Source of the DNA: Phycisphaerae bacterium
GTDB taxonomy: Bacteria; Planctomycetota; Phycisphaerae; UBA1845; UTPLA1
Length of the DNA stretch: 64,000 bases
Assembly (NCBI GenBank): GCA_035275405.1
Contig: DATEMU010000005.1
Coordinates: 247,381-311,380 of the forward strand
Reading direction: 5' to 3'
The position numbers and the translations under genes were made by a program. The notes beneath the pieces were generated by a model. It ran no database searches, was not told where the DNA came from, and saw only the letters and a list, made by a program, of their open reading frames with translations. Positions 42,762 through 52,898 of the stretch are shown here, in pieces. Position 1 is the stretch's first letter, and each line of letters begins with the position of its first letter.

Positions 42762-45059
42762 TCAGGTCTTGTCTTTCGGAGCGCCGAGGTCCAGCGCGAC
42801 GATCTTCTCGCGATCCCGGAGGTACAGCGTTCGACCGCACAGCGTCGGCACGGTCCAGGCCGTCTTCTTGCACACGTCCGTCGCCTTGCCGAGCAGTCGG
42901 TACTTCTCAGGATCGGCCTTCACCAGATACAGGGTCCCATCCTCGTCGAGCACGATGAGCTTGCCGTCCGCATGGACAACGTTGGCCTTGGCGATACCGC
43001 GCTGGCGCCAGCCGAATTCACCGGTCTTCACGTTGACACATGCCAGGAACGCCGGGCCGAAATCGCCGCTGCTGCCGAAGACCCAGTCATCCAAACAGAT
43101 CGCATCGGCATGTTGGATCTTCATCTTCGGGTTGAACCAGGCCTCTTTGGCGGCAATCTGGCTGCCCGCCTTTTCGAGCTTCACGCCGCGCGAGCCCATG
43201 CCATAGGCTGAGGAAATGAAGAGGAGGTCGCTCTTTCCGCACCATACCGGCGTCGTGATGTTCGCGCCCCATTGCGTGGGATGGTCGACGCTCCACAGCG
43301 TCTTGCCATTGGTGGCATCAAGGCCCAGAACTGCCTTGCCGGAAAATGCAATGAGCTGCTCGATACCGAGCGCGGTTAGCGGTAGCAGCGTCGCATAGCC
43401 CGGCTCGAAGTCGCCGCCCTTCCAGGCCACTGAGCCATCGGACTCGTTGAACGCCATGATGGCGCTTCCCTTTTCTTTGCTGACGGGCAGGAGGATGTTT
43501 CCTTTGTAGGCCACCGGGCTGGAACCGTAACCATGCATTTGCAGGACGGCCTTGTGCTCCTTGTGCAGATCCTTCGACCAGATCTCGCTGCCGGTCTTCG
43601 TATCCAGACAGAGGAACTTCGCCGTGCAACTGACCGTGTAGATCTTGTCGCCGACGATGAGCGGCGTGCTGTGCGGACCGGGACCGAAATCGTTGTTGAG
43701 CTCCTTGGGCCGCGGGGCGTCGTATTTGTGCTCCCAACGGCGCTTGCCGGTCTGGGCATCGAAGGCCACGACGAACTCGTCGCCCTTGAGCGGGTCATTC
43801 TTGTCCCGAATGGAATACGTCGAATAAACCGTGTCGCCGTCGCAAAGCAGCGCCGAGTAGCCGTCGCCGAGAGATTGCTCCCACAACTTCGGCGGGCCGT
43901 CCTTGGGCCAGCGATTAGCAAGGCCCGTCGCATTGCTGTTAAAGTCGCGATTGGGTCCGCCCCATTGCAACCAGGCGACCGGCTCGTTCTCCGGCGAAAC
44001 TGGTTCGACCGGCCCCGCCATGGCCGCGGCCTCTTCGGCCTCGCGCTTGGCCTTGGCTTCCTCGGCGCGACGGGCGATATCGGTCTTGCGTTGCTCGCGT
44101 TCGCTGAGCGAGGTAACGGAGTAAAAGTGCTTGGATTCGGCGTCGAGCTTCATCAGCGCAGCAGTCGGTTCCTTGTCCCACCACGGCGGGACTTCCATCT
44201 TGGACTTGGTATCGCTTTGTATTTCAACGAACCGGCCCTGTTCAACGTCAAACTTGGCCGTGCCGGTGAACGTGCCGTCGATCTTGCCCAGGCGTTTGTC
44301 CTTGGCAGGCTTCTCGTCGGCGTCCTTTTCGATGACGCCGGTGAAGCGGACGAGTGCGACCTCGCGGCCCTTGGCCTTTTCGATCTGATCGAGTTTGCAG
44401 TCGTAGGTAAAGATGACTTGGCCGACGCTCGGAATCTCGTCTCTTTGCGTCTTCTTCCACGACTCTCCCACCTTCACCTCGCGATTCGGGTAGAGAACCA
44501 TCGGCGTCTCAGCGAAGAGCGACAGAACCTGCCGGTCGCCAAACGCCTCCTCCGCGAGGGTCTTGGCGACAAAGTTCTGCTCGCCCAGATCGGTCAATTT
44601 CTTGCGAATCGCCTCCGCGCCGTTCAAATTCCGACCCTTCGGCCCGGCAGGCCCCAAGTCCACGCTGAACTTGAGCGGCATGTTCATGATCGGCGTGAAT
44701 GCGTCGCGATGCATGGGAGACGCTTCCTCATAGTCGGGATCATCAGTGTCGTAGAGGGTCTGCATGGTCTTGGTGAAGGCCATGAAGCCAAGCATCCGAT
44801 CGATCGTCGCTTCGATGGCTATCTCGTCGCCCTTTTTGGTCTCCTTTTGAAGCAGGCCGATGATCGAACGCGAGCTCATCTCCATCGGCTTGCCGTCGGG
44901 ACCGGTCATTTTCACGACCGAGTCGCTGGATACTTCGACGTACGATTCCGTCGGCGCATCGATCCGCGGCGCGAGGCGAACCGAATCGGCCGCCGCTACG
45001 GCGGAGCCCAATGTGCCGACCATGAGTGCAGAAAGGACGATCGTGCGAAACGGAGGCAT
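42762..45059 (-). CDS. Secreted protein: N-terminal domain of unknown role fused to PQQ-like propeller
   Basis: From the ATG at 45059 the 765-residue protein has a signal peptide (IVLSALMVGTLGSAVAAADS). A domain of about 300 residues (SSDSVVKMTGPDGKPMEMSS, LFAETPMVLYPNREVKVGES, VALVRFTGVIEKDADEKPAK) resembles DUF6263-type beta proteins. A charged helical linker (RRAEEAKAKREAEEAAAMAG) leads to a PQQ_2 propeller from about residue 350, with WLQWGGPNRDFNSNATGLAN and VVAFDAQTGKRRWEHKYD. The propeller is related to the protein at 16629. The longer frame start at 45203 is less likely. It is a two-domain fusion, probably a periplasmic binding or assembly protein. Confidence 0.78.
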   Translation of the reverse strand: MPPFRTIVLSALMVGTLGSAVAAADSVRLAPRIDAPTESYVEVSSDSVVKMTGPDGKPMEMSSRSIIGLLQKETKKGDEIAIEATIDRMLGFMAFTKTMQTLYDTDDPDYEEASPMHRDAFTPIMNMPLKFSVDLGPAGPKGRNLNGAEAIRKKLTDLGEQNFVAKTLAEEAFGDRQVLSLFAETPMVLYPNREVKVGESWKKTQRDEIPSVGQVIFTYDCKLDQIEKAKGREVALVRFTGVIEKDADEKPAKDKRLGKIDGTFTGTAKFDVEQGRFVEIQSDTKSKMEVPPWWDKEPTAALMKLDAESKHFYSVTSLSEREQRKTDIARRAEEAKAKREAEEAAAMAGPVEPVSPENEPVAWLQWGGPNRDFNSNATGLANRWPKDGPPKLWEQSLGDGYSALLCDGDTVYSTYSIRDKNDPLKGDEFVVAFDAQTGKRRWEHKYDAPRPKELNNDFGPGPHSTPLIVGDKIYTVSCTAKFLCLDTKTGSEIWSKDLHKEHKAVLQMHGYGSSPVAYKGNILLPVSKEKGSAIMAFNESDGSVAWKGGDFEPGYATLLPLTALGIEQLIAFSGKAVLGLDATNGKTLWSVDHPTQWGANITTPVWCGKSDLLFISSAYGMGSRGVKLEKAGSQIAAKEAWFNPKMKIQHADAICLDDWVFGSSGDFGPAFLACVNVKTGEFGWRQRGIAKANVVHADGKLIVLDEDGTLYLVKADPEKYRLLGKATDVCKKTAWTVPTLCGRTLYLRDREKIVALDLGAPKDKT

Positions 45060-45140
45060 GGCGAATCTCCTCGGGGTTTGTTTGAACCGGTATAGATCCC
45101 TGAACAACGGACTGATTGTAACACGAACCCGGCCCCGGAC

Positions 45141-45160
45141 GTAGGGCCGCAGCGGCCTAT
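45141..45160. repeat. GC-rich palindrome at a stop codon (variant type)
   Basis: GTAGGGCCGCAGCGGCCTAT contains TAGGGCCGC/GCGGCCTA arms. CTA at 45157-45159 is the TAG stop of the hypothetical minus-strand gene. It shares position and the GTAGGGC start with the 10778-type repeat but differs in the arms. Confidence 0.5.
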
Positions 45161-45744
45161 TTGGAGGCGGCGCCGGGGCCGGCTTCGGCCCGCCGATGCT
45201 CAATTTCCTCCATCCAGGACTCTTTGCCGTCCTGGTACCACGTCCAGCGGGTTTTCATCCGATCCGGCGCGTCGAACATCATGACGTGCTTGTCCATGTG
45301 GCCCTTATCGCGGCTGGGCAGGTTCGTCGCGTCGTGAAACGTAAAGGTGATTTTCGATCCTTCATCGGAGAAATCCGTCGCCCGCAGCCTGGGTTGGTTC
45401 CTGGCCACGCAATAGTGCGTGAGCATCAGATGCTCGCCATCCATGTGGAACATGGTCGCCATCCATTCGCCCGGGTGCGCGCCGTACGAAAGGTGCATGA
45501 CCACCGACCCGCCCGCGATGACCTGGTAACTCTCCTTCTCCGTCCAGCCCTTGGTGCTCTTGCTGTTCCAATCGCCGGAGAGCGTCTTGATCCGCTCAAA
45601 CGCCGCCCTGGCCGGCGTCAATTCTGCCGCCGGCTCTCCCTTCTTAACCGGGTCGTCGCTCCGCGCGCGCCCCGCCAGCGTAAGGCAAATCAATCCGCCG
45701 CCCGCGACGGCCAATGCCGTACTTGCAAATCGTCCTGCTTTCAT
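45157..45744 (-). CDS. Secreted hypothetical protein
   Basis: The 195-residue product has a signal peptide ending near SDD (residue 29). Its soluble domain contains LSGDWNSKSTKGWTEKESYQ near residue 57, HPGEWMATMFHMDGEHLMLT near 90 and KTRWTWYQDGKESWMEEIEH near 175. It is likely a small lipocalin- or THAP4-like beta-barrel, but no family was firmly identified. It lies between prkA and the PQQ protein on the same strand, which could be a transcription unit. Confidence 0.6.
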   Translation of the reverse strand: MKAGRFASTALAVAGGGLICLTLAGRARSDDPVKKGEPAAELTPARAAFERIKTLSGDWNSKSTKGWTEKESYQVIAGGSVVMHLSYGAHPGEWMATMFHMDGEHLMLTHYCVARNQPRLRATDFSDEGSKITFTFHDATNLPSRDKGHMDKHVMMFDAPDRMKTRWTWYQDGKESWMEEIEHRRAEAGPGAASK

Positions 45745-45843
45745 AGGGAATCTCCCGTCGGCTCATCCCCTAGAACGCAGGAAAAGCACGGCCATCACGC
45801 CGGTTTGGCGCGGGTCCATGTACGGCCGATGGAAAAAAGAGAC

Positions 45844-47907
45844 CTATTCCTCGCTCTTCGCATCACCACGGGCAAAGATGCTCGCCACGTAGTTCAGCAC
45901 GTCCGTCGCGCTCTGCTCGTTGTACCCGAAGTATTTGATGAGCCGCTGCTTGACGACGTCGATCTTCGCCTGCGTCTCGTCGTCGATCACGCCGGAAACG
46001 ACGTTCTTGAGTTTGATCGTGTCCCGCTGATCCTCGAAGAGCTTGAGCTCCAGCGCCTTTTGCAGCCGGGCGTTGGTGTGGTACTCGAACTTCTTGCCGT
46101 CCAGGGACAACGCCCCGATGTAGTTCATGATCTCCTGGCGGAAATCGTCCTTCCGGCTGTCGGGGATGTCGATCTTCTCTTCGATCGACCGCATCAGCCG
46201 CTCGTCCGGCTCCTCATCCTTGCCCGTGTATTTGTTTCTCACTTTTTCACGCTGGGTGTAGGCCCGGACGTTCTCAATATAGTTGGTCGCCAGCCGCTTG
46301 ATCGCATCCTCGTCGGCGCTGATGGCCCGCTGGACCTCGGCCTTGAGAATATCTTCGTATTCCTCGCGAACCACGCTGAGCAGCTCCCGATACTGCTTCT
46401 TCAGCTCCTCATCCGCGATCAGCGAGTGGTGCGACAATCCTGATTCCAGCTCGTTCATGACCATGAACGGGTTGATCCCTTTCTCCTGAATCGCCTGGTC
46501 GCTGACCAGCGAGTTCGAAATCTTGTCCTGGATATAACGCGGGCTGATGCCCTGCATGCCCTCGCGCCGGGCTTCCTCGAATAGTTCCTTGACCGAATCC
46601 TCCGTATAACCCGGAATCGACTTGCCGTTGTACAGCTTCAGCTTTTGCAACCGCGTCAGCCCCGCCTTCTTCGGGTCCTCCAGCCGCGTTAAGACTGCCC
46701 ACATCGCCGCCGTCTCGACCGTGTGCGGCGCGATGTGCATCCCCCGGATTCGCTCCTTGTTGAAGTCCTTCTCGTAGATCTTGATCTCCTGATCGAGGAT
46801 CACGTTGTACGGCACGTCGATCTTGATCGTGCGATCGCGAAACGCCTCCATCAGCTCATTGTTCTGGAGCTTCTTGTATTCGGGTTCGTTGGTGTGTCCG
46901 ATGATCACTTCGTCGATGTTCGTCTGGGCGAACTTCTTCGGCTTGATGACATGCTCCTGCGAGGCCCCCAGCAGGTCATAGAGGAACGCTACGTCCAGCT
47001 TGAGCACTTCGATGAACTCGATCAGCCCGCGATTGGCGATATTCAATTCGCCGTCGAAATTGAACGCCCGCGGGTCGGAGTCCGTCCCGTATTCAGCGAT
47101 CTTGCGATAGTTGATGTCCCCCGTCAGCTCCGTCGAGTCCTGGTTTTTTTCATCCTTCGGTTGGAACGTGCCGATGCCGCGGCGGTCCTTTTCGCTGAGG
47201 ATGAGCCGCCGCACGACGACATGGTCCATCACCTTCTTCCAGTCGCCATCGTATTGCTTGAGAAAATCGGCAAACGTCTTCCGGCAGAACGGGTCCAAAT
47301 CGCCCTCCACGCTGACCCGTTGCTCGGACGGCAGGCTCTCGTTGAGCATCGCCAGCACTTCGCGCCGCGATTCTTTGGGAATGAGTTTCAGCGGCTCTTC
47401 GTGCATGGGGCAATCGACCAGCTCGAATTCCCCGTTCGGCCGCGGAATCCGCCAGGCGAAGGTGTACATCGCCCCTTGCTCCAGCCGCGAATAGTACTCC
47501 AGGCCCTTCTTGATGAGGCGGCAGATCGTCGACTTTGCCGAGCCGACCGGGCCGTGGAGAAGGAGGATGCGCCGCTCGGTGCCGTAGCCCTGGGCGGCGG
47601 ACTTGAAGAAATCCACGAGCTGCATCAACGAGTGTTCAAGGCCGTAGATCGCGTCCTCGCCGTTGCCGATCGGATCGGTAAAAAACTTGTGGCGGACATA
47701 GTCCTGCCGCATCTTCGTGTAACGCTCCGTTCCGAAATGCAGGATCATGTCGTAAATCCGCTGGAAGGCGTTGCGCGCCACCTTCGGGTTTCGCGTCACG
47801 ATGTCGAGGTAATCGTCGAACGTCCCTTCCCAGTGCTCGTCGCGGAAGCCCTGGGGGTCCTGGCGTTTCGAGACGAGTTCCACAATGGACTTCTTGCTTA
47901 CGGTCAT
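45844..47907 (-). CDS. prkA: PrkA family serine protein kinase
   Basis: The 687-residue protein has the PrkA AAA core with P-loop [13 protein letters not shown] near residue 117. [24 protein letters not shown]-type regions and [20 protein letters not shown] follow. In the C-terminal kinase-like part, IHVAP-equivalent [20 protein letters not shown] leads to [31 protein letters not shown] precedes the ATG. PrkA phosphorylates or degrades target proteins during starvation. Its usual partners YeaH (DUF444) and SpoVR are absent from this window. A strong promoter lies at 48043-48071. Confidence 0.92.
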   Translation of the reverse strand: MTVSKKSIVELVSKRQDPQGFRDEHWEGTFDDYLDIVTRNPKVARNAFQRIYDMILHFGTERYTKMRQDYVRHKFFTDPIGNGEDAIYGLEHSLMQLVDFFKSAAQGYGTERRILLLHGPVGSAKSTICRLIKKGLEYYSRLEQGAMYTFAWRIPRPNGEFELVDCPMHEEPLKLIPKESRREVLAMLNESLPSEQRVSVEGDLDPFCRKTFADFLKQYDGDWKKVMDHVVVRRLILSEKDRRGIGTFQPKDEKNQDSTELTGDINYRKIAEYGTDSDPRAFNFDGELNIANRGLIEFIEVLKLDVAFLYDLLGASQEHVIKPKKFAQTNIDEVIIGHTNEPEYKKLQNNELMEAFRDRTIKIDVPYNVILDQEIKIYEKDFNKERIRGMHIAPHTVETAAMWAVLTRLEDPKKAGLTRLQKLKLYNGKSIPGYTEDSVKELFEEARREGMQGISPRYIQDKISNSLVSDQAIQEKGINPFMVMNELESGLSHHSLIADEELKKQYRELLSVVREEYEDILKAEVQRAISADEDAIKRLATNYIENVRAYTQREKVRNKYTGKDEEPDERLMRSIEEKIDIPDSRKDDFRQEIMNYIGALSLDGKKFEYHTNARLQKALELKLFEDQRDTIKLKNVVSGVIDDETQAKIDVVKQRLIKYFGYNEQSATDVLNYVASIFARGDAKSEE

Positions 47908-48224
47908 GGTCGCCTCCCGAGTCGCTGCGTGGGTCGCGAGTTGTCCCGACTGCCCGGCTGGAGCAGCCCTGTATGAATTGATCGGCCCGACTGCTGCGCC
48001 GCGTTGGCATTCCTCTTGGTGAGCCGGTCGTCGATCGCCTGAATAATATCGGACGACCTTCGCGAAGTCAACGCAATAGACGGCATAACGTCATGCTGCG
48101 ACACCACATAGATGAAGGCGAGGCCCTCTCAAGAGCAGCGGCGGCTACAAAATTTTGAATGGGTGACTCGAAAGCGAACGGGGTGGAATAGGTGTAGCGT
48201 AGAAGCACGATCGAAGAGAAAGGT
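47908..48224. other. Intergenic region upstream of prkA
   Basis: This 317-base gap holds the prkA promoter (48043-48071) and an untranslated leader of about 130 bases. No further gene or hairpin was recognised. Confidence 0.5.
48043..48071 (-). promoter_or_regulatory. Sigma70-type promoter of prkA
   Basis: On the minus strand TTGACT (48066-48071), a 17-base spacer and TATTAT (48043-48048) form the best promoter match of the window. The start of transcription is expected about 130 bases before the prkA ATG. Confidence 0.65.
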
Positions 48225-48938
48225 CTAATTCTCAGATAATACCGGCGGCCAGGCTCGAACCCGCGCCGGCCTTTCTCGCAACTCCCGCAGCTCCATCGAC
48301 AGCTCTTCGAGCAAATCGCAAAGGCAGCGTACACGCTCGAATACCCGCGGCTCTGAAAGGAACTGCTGCTTGTCCTCGCAACATCGCAGCACCGTCGCCG
48401 CGAGGACATCGACCAAATCCGAAAACGCCAGATCGTGGCAGCGGAATAATTCCATCCACCCGCCACGCCGCGCGAGCTGCACCAGCGGCTCCTCGCTCAA
48501 CATCCGCAACAGTTCGCTGCGATAGGTCCGCTCGACCTCCGGCTGCAACGGCTGGGGATGCAACACTCGCAAATGCGCCCGGCGATAGGAAAGTTCCCTG
48601 TTTTCCTCGACGATTTGAGCCCGATTCAAGCCCTGCAAAAGAAAATTGTACCGCCCGTCCTCCAGCCGCTCCTCTCGAAGAATTCGCCCGACGCACACCA
48701 CCGGATGGATCGGCGCCTCTAACGTGTCATACTTCGACTCAAAACCAGTCTCCAACAGGGCGATGGCGATCATCCGATGACTCGCCAGGGCGTCCCGCGT
48801 CATGATCCGATAGCGCTTCTCAAAAACGTTCAGCGGGAGAACGGACATCGGCATGAGTACCGCATTGGGCAGCGGGAACACCGGTATCCAGTGTGGCCAA
48901 TCGGCGGCCTTGGGGGACATCGCTCCGTCGGGTTTCAT
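48225..48938 (-). CDS. Lon-substrate-binding-domain protein
   Basis: The 237-residue protein begins near residue 16 with WIPVFPLPNAVLMPMSVLPL, followed by NVFEKRYRIMTRDALASHR, the LON N-terminal domain. PVVCVGRILREERLEDGRYN and LQGLNRAQIVEE follow. The second half is helical (SELLRMLSEEPLVQLARRGG). It has no AAA or protease domain, so it is a stand-alone LON-domain protein, possibly a substrate adaptor. It is divergent from the RNase HII-like gene. Confidence 0.82.
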   Translation of the reverse strand: MKPDGAMSPKAADWPHWIPVFPLPNAVLMPMSVLPLNVFEKRYRIMTRDALASHRMIAIALLETGFESKYDTLEAPIHPVVCVGRILREERLEDGRYNFLLQGLNRAQIVEENRELSYRRAHLRVLHPQPLQPEVERTYRSELLRMLSEEPLVQLARRGGWMELFRCHDLAFSDLVDVLAATVLRCCEDKQQFLSEPRVFERVRCLCDLLEELSMELRELRERPARVRAWPPVLSEN

Positions 48939-49167
48939 GCGGCTGAATTGTAGTCAATCCATCCCCCGCTCGCCTAGCCATGCCCCTGACTTTCGAAGCA
49001 GTGGGTGGGTCATCCTTGGAAGTCCTTGGGATCGAAGCCCCGGTGTACCTATCAGGGAAAACCCTATAACCACCACCTCGAGTCCTGCATTTCTTGCCGG
49101 TTTTTGCACAGCCGGCCTCCCGCCGCTGGTAACATCCTCCCCCTTGTGCCATGATCCCCTCCCAATC

Positions 49168-50139
49168 ATGCCGTCAAAGATCATCATGGTGGGGATTGAC
49201 GAGGCCGGCTATGGGCCGGTCTTGGGGCCGCTCGTAGTCAGCGCCGCCGCCCTCGAAGTCCCCGCCGAACGGGCCGACGAGTGCCTCTGGTCGCAGCTCA
49301 AGGATGGCGTCGGCAAGACGGTCAACCCCCGCCGGGGCCGGGTCCCTATTGCCGACAGCAAACTCCTCTACAAGCCTAAGGAAGGCCTCTCGCGGCTGGA
49401 GAAATCCGTACTCTCCGCCATCACCGTCTGGCGCGGTATGCCGCCCCATCTCCGCGGCCTCTTGGGAATGACCTGTCCAGAACTCCCCGCCAAGCTCGCC
49501 GAGTATCCATGGTATCGGGAGGCCAACCCCGAACTGCCGCGCAAAGCCGACGCCGGTGGACTTCTCATCGCCACAAGCCTGCTCCGCCGCACCCTGGCCG
49601 AGGCCGGCGTCAGCATCGCCGCCTGCTTCGCCGAGGTCCTCCCCGAAGGCCACTATAACCGCCTCGTCAACAGTACCCAAAACAAGGCCATCGTCTCCGG
49701 CGGTCTCATCCTCCGCCTCATGCAACGCGTCGCCGACGCCTACCCCGACCACGAAATCCGCTTCTGCATCGACAAGCAGGGCGGCCGCGATCATTACGGT
49801 CGCATGTTGCTCCAGGGCTTCGACACCCGCCGCCTTCGGATTCTGGAGGAGAACGAGCGTCACAGCGCCTACGAAATGACCGACGCCCGCGGAAAGTGGT
49901 GCGTCCGTTTCGACGAAGGCGGCGAATCCCTGCACCTCCCGACCGCGCTCGCCAGCATGTTAAGCAAATACCTCCGCGAACTGTTCATGGAGTCCTTCAA
50001 CGACTACTGGTCCCGCCACGCCCCAACAGTGAAGCCGACCGCCGGCTATTACCTCGACGGTCATCGCTTCCTAAAAGACATCGCCCCGCACGTGCAATCA
50101 CTCGGCGTGGATCGGCGGATGTTGGTAAGGGAACGATAA
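49168..50139 (+). CDS. RNase HII-like protein
   Basis: From ATG 49168 the protein has 323 residues. It opens MVGIDEAGYGPVLGPLVVSA, the Dx(E) motif of RNase HII/HIII, then IADSKLLYKPKEGLSRLEKS. Later acidic candidates are IRFCIDKQGGRDHYGRML near residue 200 and the C-terminal TAGYYLDGHRFL. It is longer than usual RNase HII (about 200 residues), with an insert of about 90 residues (LLGMTCPELPAKLAEYPWYR region). RNA:DNA cleavage is likely but not proven. Confidence 0.75.
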   Translation: MPSKIIMVGIDEAGYGPVLGPLVVSAAALEVPAERADECLWSQLKDGVGKTVNPRRGRVPIADSKLLYKPKEGLSRLEKSVLSAITVWRGMPPHLRGLLGMTCPELPAKLAEYPWYREANPELPRKADAGGLLIATSLLRRTLAEAGVSIAACFAEVLPEGHYNRLVNSTQNKAIVSGGLILRLMQRVADAYPDHEIRFCIDKQGGRDHYGRMLLQGFDTRRLRILEENERHSAYEMTDARGKWCVRFDEGGESLHLPTALASMLSKYLRELFMESFNDYWSRHAPTVKPTAGYYLDGHRFLKDIAPHVQSLGVDRRMLVRER

Positions 50140-50175
50140 GTTCGCTCGCCGGCTTTGCGCCGCAGGAGATTCCCC

Positions 50176-50484
50176 TTGCCCCCCTGGCTCGCCAACTGGC
50201 TCCTCCGCCACCAACACCCGGTCTCCTTCTGGCTCCACATCATCGGGATCCCCCTCACCATCGCCGCCATCCCCCTCGCCCTCGTCCAGCTCGCCAACTC
50301 CCGCTGGGACCTGTGGTGGCGCCCGGTCGTCCTCCTCGTCGGGGGCTACCTCCTCCAATGGGTCGGTCACAGGATCGAAGGCAACGACATGGGCGAAGTG
50401 ATCCTCCTCAAGAAAATCCTCGGCAGGCCATACGTCGCCGTCTCCCCGCGCTACCAGGCGAATGAAGCACGCGCCGATTCCTAG
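50176..50484 (+). CDS. DUF962 (Mpo1-like) membrane protein
   Basis: The product of about 102 residues has two hydrophobic helices: FWLHIIGIPLTIAAIPLALV and PVVLLVGGYLLQWVGHRIEG. The motif HPVSFWLHIIG near residue 13 and GGYLLQWVGHRIEGN match DUF962, related to yeast Mpo1, an iron-dependent fatty-acid dioxygenase. The TTG at 50176 has AGGAG seven bases upstream, which decides the start over the TTG at 50155. It converges with the next gene by a four-base overlap of the stops. Confidence 0.75.
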   Translation: MPPWLANWLLRHQHPVSFWLHIIGIPLTIAAIPLALVQLANSRWDLWWRPVVLLVGGYLLQWVGHRIEGNDMGEVILLKKILGRPYVAVSPRYQANEARADS

Positions 50485-51524
50485 TCCTCTTCAAGGTAAA
50501 TGGTCCCCACGATAATGGCCCTCGCCGCCCGCGGCCCCGAATAGACCCATTGATAGTTGATCTGCACCCGACCCCCGCTGACCGCCCCGGAGCCCTGTAT
50601 CTCTGAAACGCTTCCCGATCCACTCTCCTGCGTAAACTTCTGAAGGATCAGGTTTCCCCGGTTCACGGCGAACGTCCAGCGCGTGACCAGGCCTCTCTCG
50701 CTCAGGCGCATCACCACGAGGGAGCCGCTCCGCTCGATCACTTTCATGTGGCAATGAATATCGCCGTGGCGATTCAGCGTTTTCCGGACGCCATTCCAGG
50801 TGCTGGTGATCGGCAGGACGTCGTTCGACCACCCCGACTCGTCGCCGCCCGGCTCCTCTGCTGACTCTCGCAAAGACGCCGGCTTGGTGTCATCACCGGC
50901 CGACTCGACGACGGGCGTAAGCGTGATCGAGTGAATCACAACGGACGGCCGGTCGCAGAGGATGCCAAGAAAGCCCTCGCCGACGGAGTCTTTGTCATCG
51001 ACCGGAGCCAGATCGTAATAGTCCGTGACGTCGGCAATCTTCTTTTTGCCCACCCAGGCCGAAACACCCTCCCGGCGCACCTTAAACCGCACCGTCCGCT
51101 TCTTCGCATCCACGGGCATTGTTTGAAGGGGCTGATCCACCGATTCGGAGCGATCGTACTCGTCCACCATCGCAAATCCGCGGCCCGCCGTGTCCACGCC
51201 TTCGCTCATGAACCAGCCAAAATCGATCCCGTCGTACGAGAACAAAATGCCCAGTCGGCCCTTGGCTTCCTGCCGAGTGACCACGACAGATAAGTCGTAT
51301 TCGCCCTTCGGCGCCTTCGCCAACCGCAATCGCGCCGGTGCTTCCGAGTCGCAGCGAATCCCGCCGTCCGCCGTACGCGTCCAGGTTCCGCTGATGCTCG
51401 CCTCGGAAAGGCTCAGCTTCTTCAACAAATTCGTTGGCCGCGAAACGCCGCGATTCTGGCCAACCGCCGCGGACGGCCCGGTCACCACCAAGAGTGCCAT
51501 GAGGGCCCGGCGGAATGTAGCCAT
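50481..51524 (-). CDS. Secreted hypothetical protein
   Basis: From the ATG at 51524 (with AGGAGGT about 8 bases upstream) the 347-residue product has a signal peptide (RRALMALLVVTGPSAAVGQN). A first beta-rich domain (about 45-215) contains GEYDLSVVVTRQEAKGRLGI and GILFSYDGIDFGWFMSEGVD, reminiscent of a concanavalin-like (LamG/DUF1080-type) fold. A second domain from residue 230 is a stretch with SGSVSEIQGSGAVSGGRVQI. The family is not known to me. It is exported and probably binds sugars or a surface component. Confidence 0.55.
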   Translation of the reverse strand: MATFRRALMALLVVTGPSAAVGQNRGVSRPTNLLKKLSLSEASISGTWTRTADGGIRCDSEAPARLRLAKAPKGEYDLSVVVTRQEAKGRLGILFSYDGIDFGWFMSEGVDTAGRGFAMVDEYDRSESVDQPLQTMPVDAKKRTVRFKVRREGVSAWVGKKKIADVTDYYDLAPVDDKDSVGEGFLGILCDRPSVVIHSITLTPVVESAGDDTKPASLRESAEEPGGDESGWSNDVLPITSTWNGVRKTLNRHGDIHCHMKVIERSGSLVVMRLSERGLVTRWTFAVNRGNLILQKFTQESGSGSVSEIQGSGAVSGGRVQINYQWVYSGPRAARAIIVGTIYLEED

Positions 51525-51670
51525 CCCGATACCTCCTAATGCTTGGAATTCCATGATAACGACGGCCGACGGAAAATGAAGCCGCACAAATCACAGCCCG
51601 TGGAACAAATGACCGTGATTCCCCTAAGATACGCCCTGCGAAGAACCCCGCGTCGCGAACGGAGTCGCCC

Positions 51671-52792
51671 ATGAAACCCCAACTCAACCAGGTCAACCAC
51701 GGGGACTGCATTACCGGCATGGCCGCAATGGACGCCGGCAGCGTCGACCTCGTCTTCGCCGATCCCCCTTTTAACATTGGCTACGATTACGACGCCTACG
51801 ACGACCGCCAGGAGCATGCCGCCTACCTCGACTGGTCGCGCCGTTGGATCGCCGCGGCCTATCGCGCCCTCAAGGCCAACGGCACCTTCTGGTTGGCCAT
51901 CGGCGATGAATACGCGGCCGAACTGAAACTGATCGCCGAGAATGCCTACCCCGGCCTGTGGTTAAACGAACCGGCCCCTGAAGAGACCGCGTCCTCTCCC
52001 AAAGCAAAGAAGCGCGGCCACAAGTCGAAATCCAAGTCCCTGGCCACCGGCGGCTTCGCCTGCCGAAGCTGGGTCATCTGGTATTACACGTTCGGCGTCC
52101 ATTGCAAAAAAAAATTCACCCGCAGCCACGCGCACCTGTTCCAATTCGTGAAGGACCCAAAGAACTTCACGTTCAACGTCAAATCCGTCCGCGTTCCCTC
52201 GGCCCGACAATTGGTCTATGCCGACACGCGGGCCAATCCCGACGGTCGCATGCCCGACGACACCTGGCTGATGGCCGCTGGCGCGCCGACGGTCGGAGGT
52301 TTCGCTTTGCGCCCGCAGGACCTGCCCAAAGGCTTTCGCCCCGACTCCGACACGTGGTATTTCTCCCGCGTCGCCGGCACCTTCAAGGAGCGCGAAGGCT
52401 GGCACGGTTGCCAGATGCCCGAGCAGCTCCTCGGCCGCATCATCCGCGCCTCCTCCAACGAAGGCGACCTCGTCCTCGACCCCTTCGCCGGCAGCGGCAC
52501 GACCCTCGCCGTGGCGAAAAAACTCCGCCGCATCCCTATCGGGTTCGAGCTGTCAAAACAATATTTCAACCAGGCCACGAAGCGTCTCGATGCCGCGGTC
52601 GCCGGCGCCCCGCTGGATGGCGTCGCCGACCCATTGCGCAGCGCCCCGCAAACCTCCTCAACATCCCCAAAGCGGACCCGCCGTTCCGCCCCGACAATTC
52701 CCGATCAGCCGCTTCTCTTTTTGCCTCCCGACCGCGAGGCCACATCGAAGGCCCGGCCCGGTCGCAAGCACCGATCCGCCGCTGCAAGCTGA
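51671..52792 (+). CDS. Orphan beta-class DNA methyltransferase
   Basis: The 373-residue enzyme has the catalytic motif [13 protein letters not shown] near residue 30 and the SAM motif [17 protein letters not shown] near residue 270. The order IV-then-I is that of beta-class N6-adenine or N4-cytosine methyltransferases. Lysine-rich [13 protein letters not shown] near residue 117 is a likely DNA-binding or linker insert. The C-terminal 60 residues are disordered and proline/serine-rich. No restriction endonuclease gene adjoins it, so it is probably a regulatory or defence-independent methylase. The specificity cannot be read from sequence. Confidence 0.85.
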   Translation: MKPQLNQVNHGDCITGMAAMDAGSVDLVFADPPFNIGYDYDAYDDRQEHAAYLDWSRRWIAAAYRALKANGTFWLAIGDEYAAELKLIAENAYPGLWLNEPAPEETASSPKAKKRGHKSKSKSLATGGFACRSWVIWYYTFGVHCKKKFTRSHAHLFQFVKDPKNFTFNVKSVRVPSARQLVYADTRANPDGRMPDDTWLMAAGAPTVGGFALRPQDLPKGFRPDSDTWYFSRVAGTFKEREGWHGCQMPEQLLGRIIRASSNEGDLVLDPFAGSGTTLAVAKKLRRIPIGFELSKQYFNQATKRLDAAVAGAPLDGVADPLRSAPQTSSTSPKRTRRSAPTIPDQPLLFLPPDREATSKARPGRKHRSAAAS

Positions 52793-52898
52793 TGCCTGGT
52801 TACCCCCGGACGCCTTGCGATTGATGGTAACGACAGCCATAATGATCGATGCGCCCTGTGAGGGGGGGCGATACGGCGCACCCGGTTCGGGCGAAATT

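Noticed and set aside
43533..45095. Plus-strand open frame of 520 residues
   Set aside because: It is opposite the propeller gene and has no recognisable domain.
46723..47976. Plus-strand open frame of 417 residues
   Set aside because: It is opposite prkA, which is certain from its motifs.
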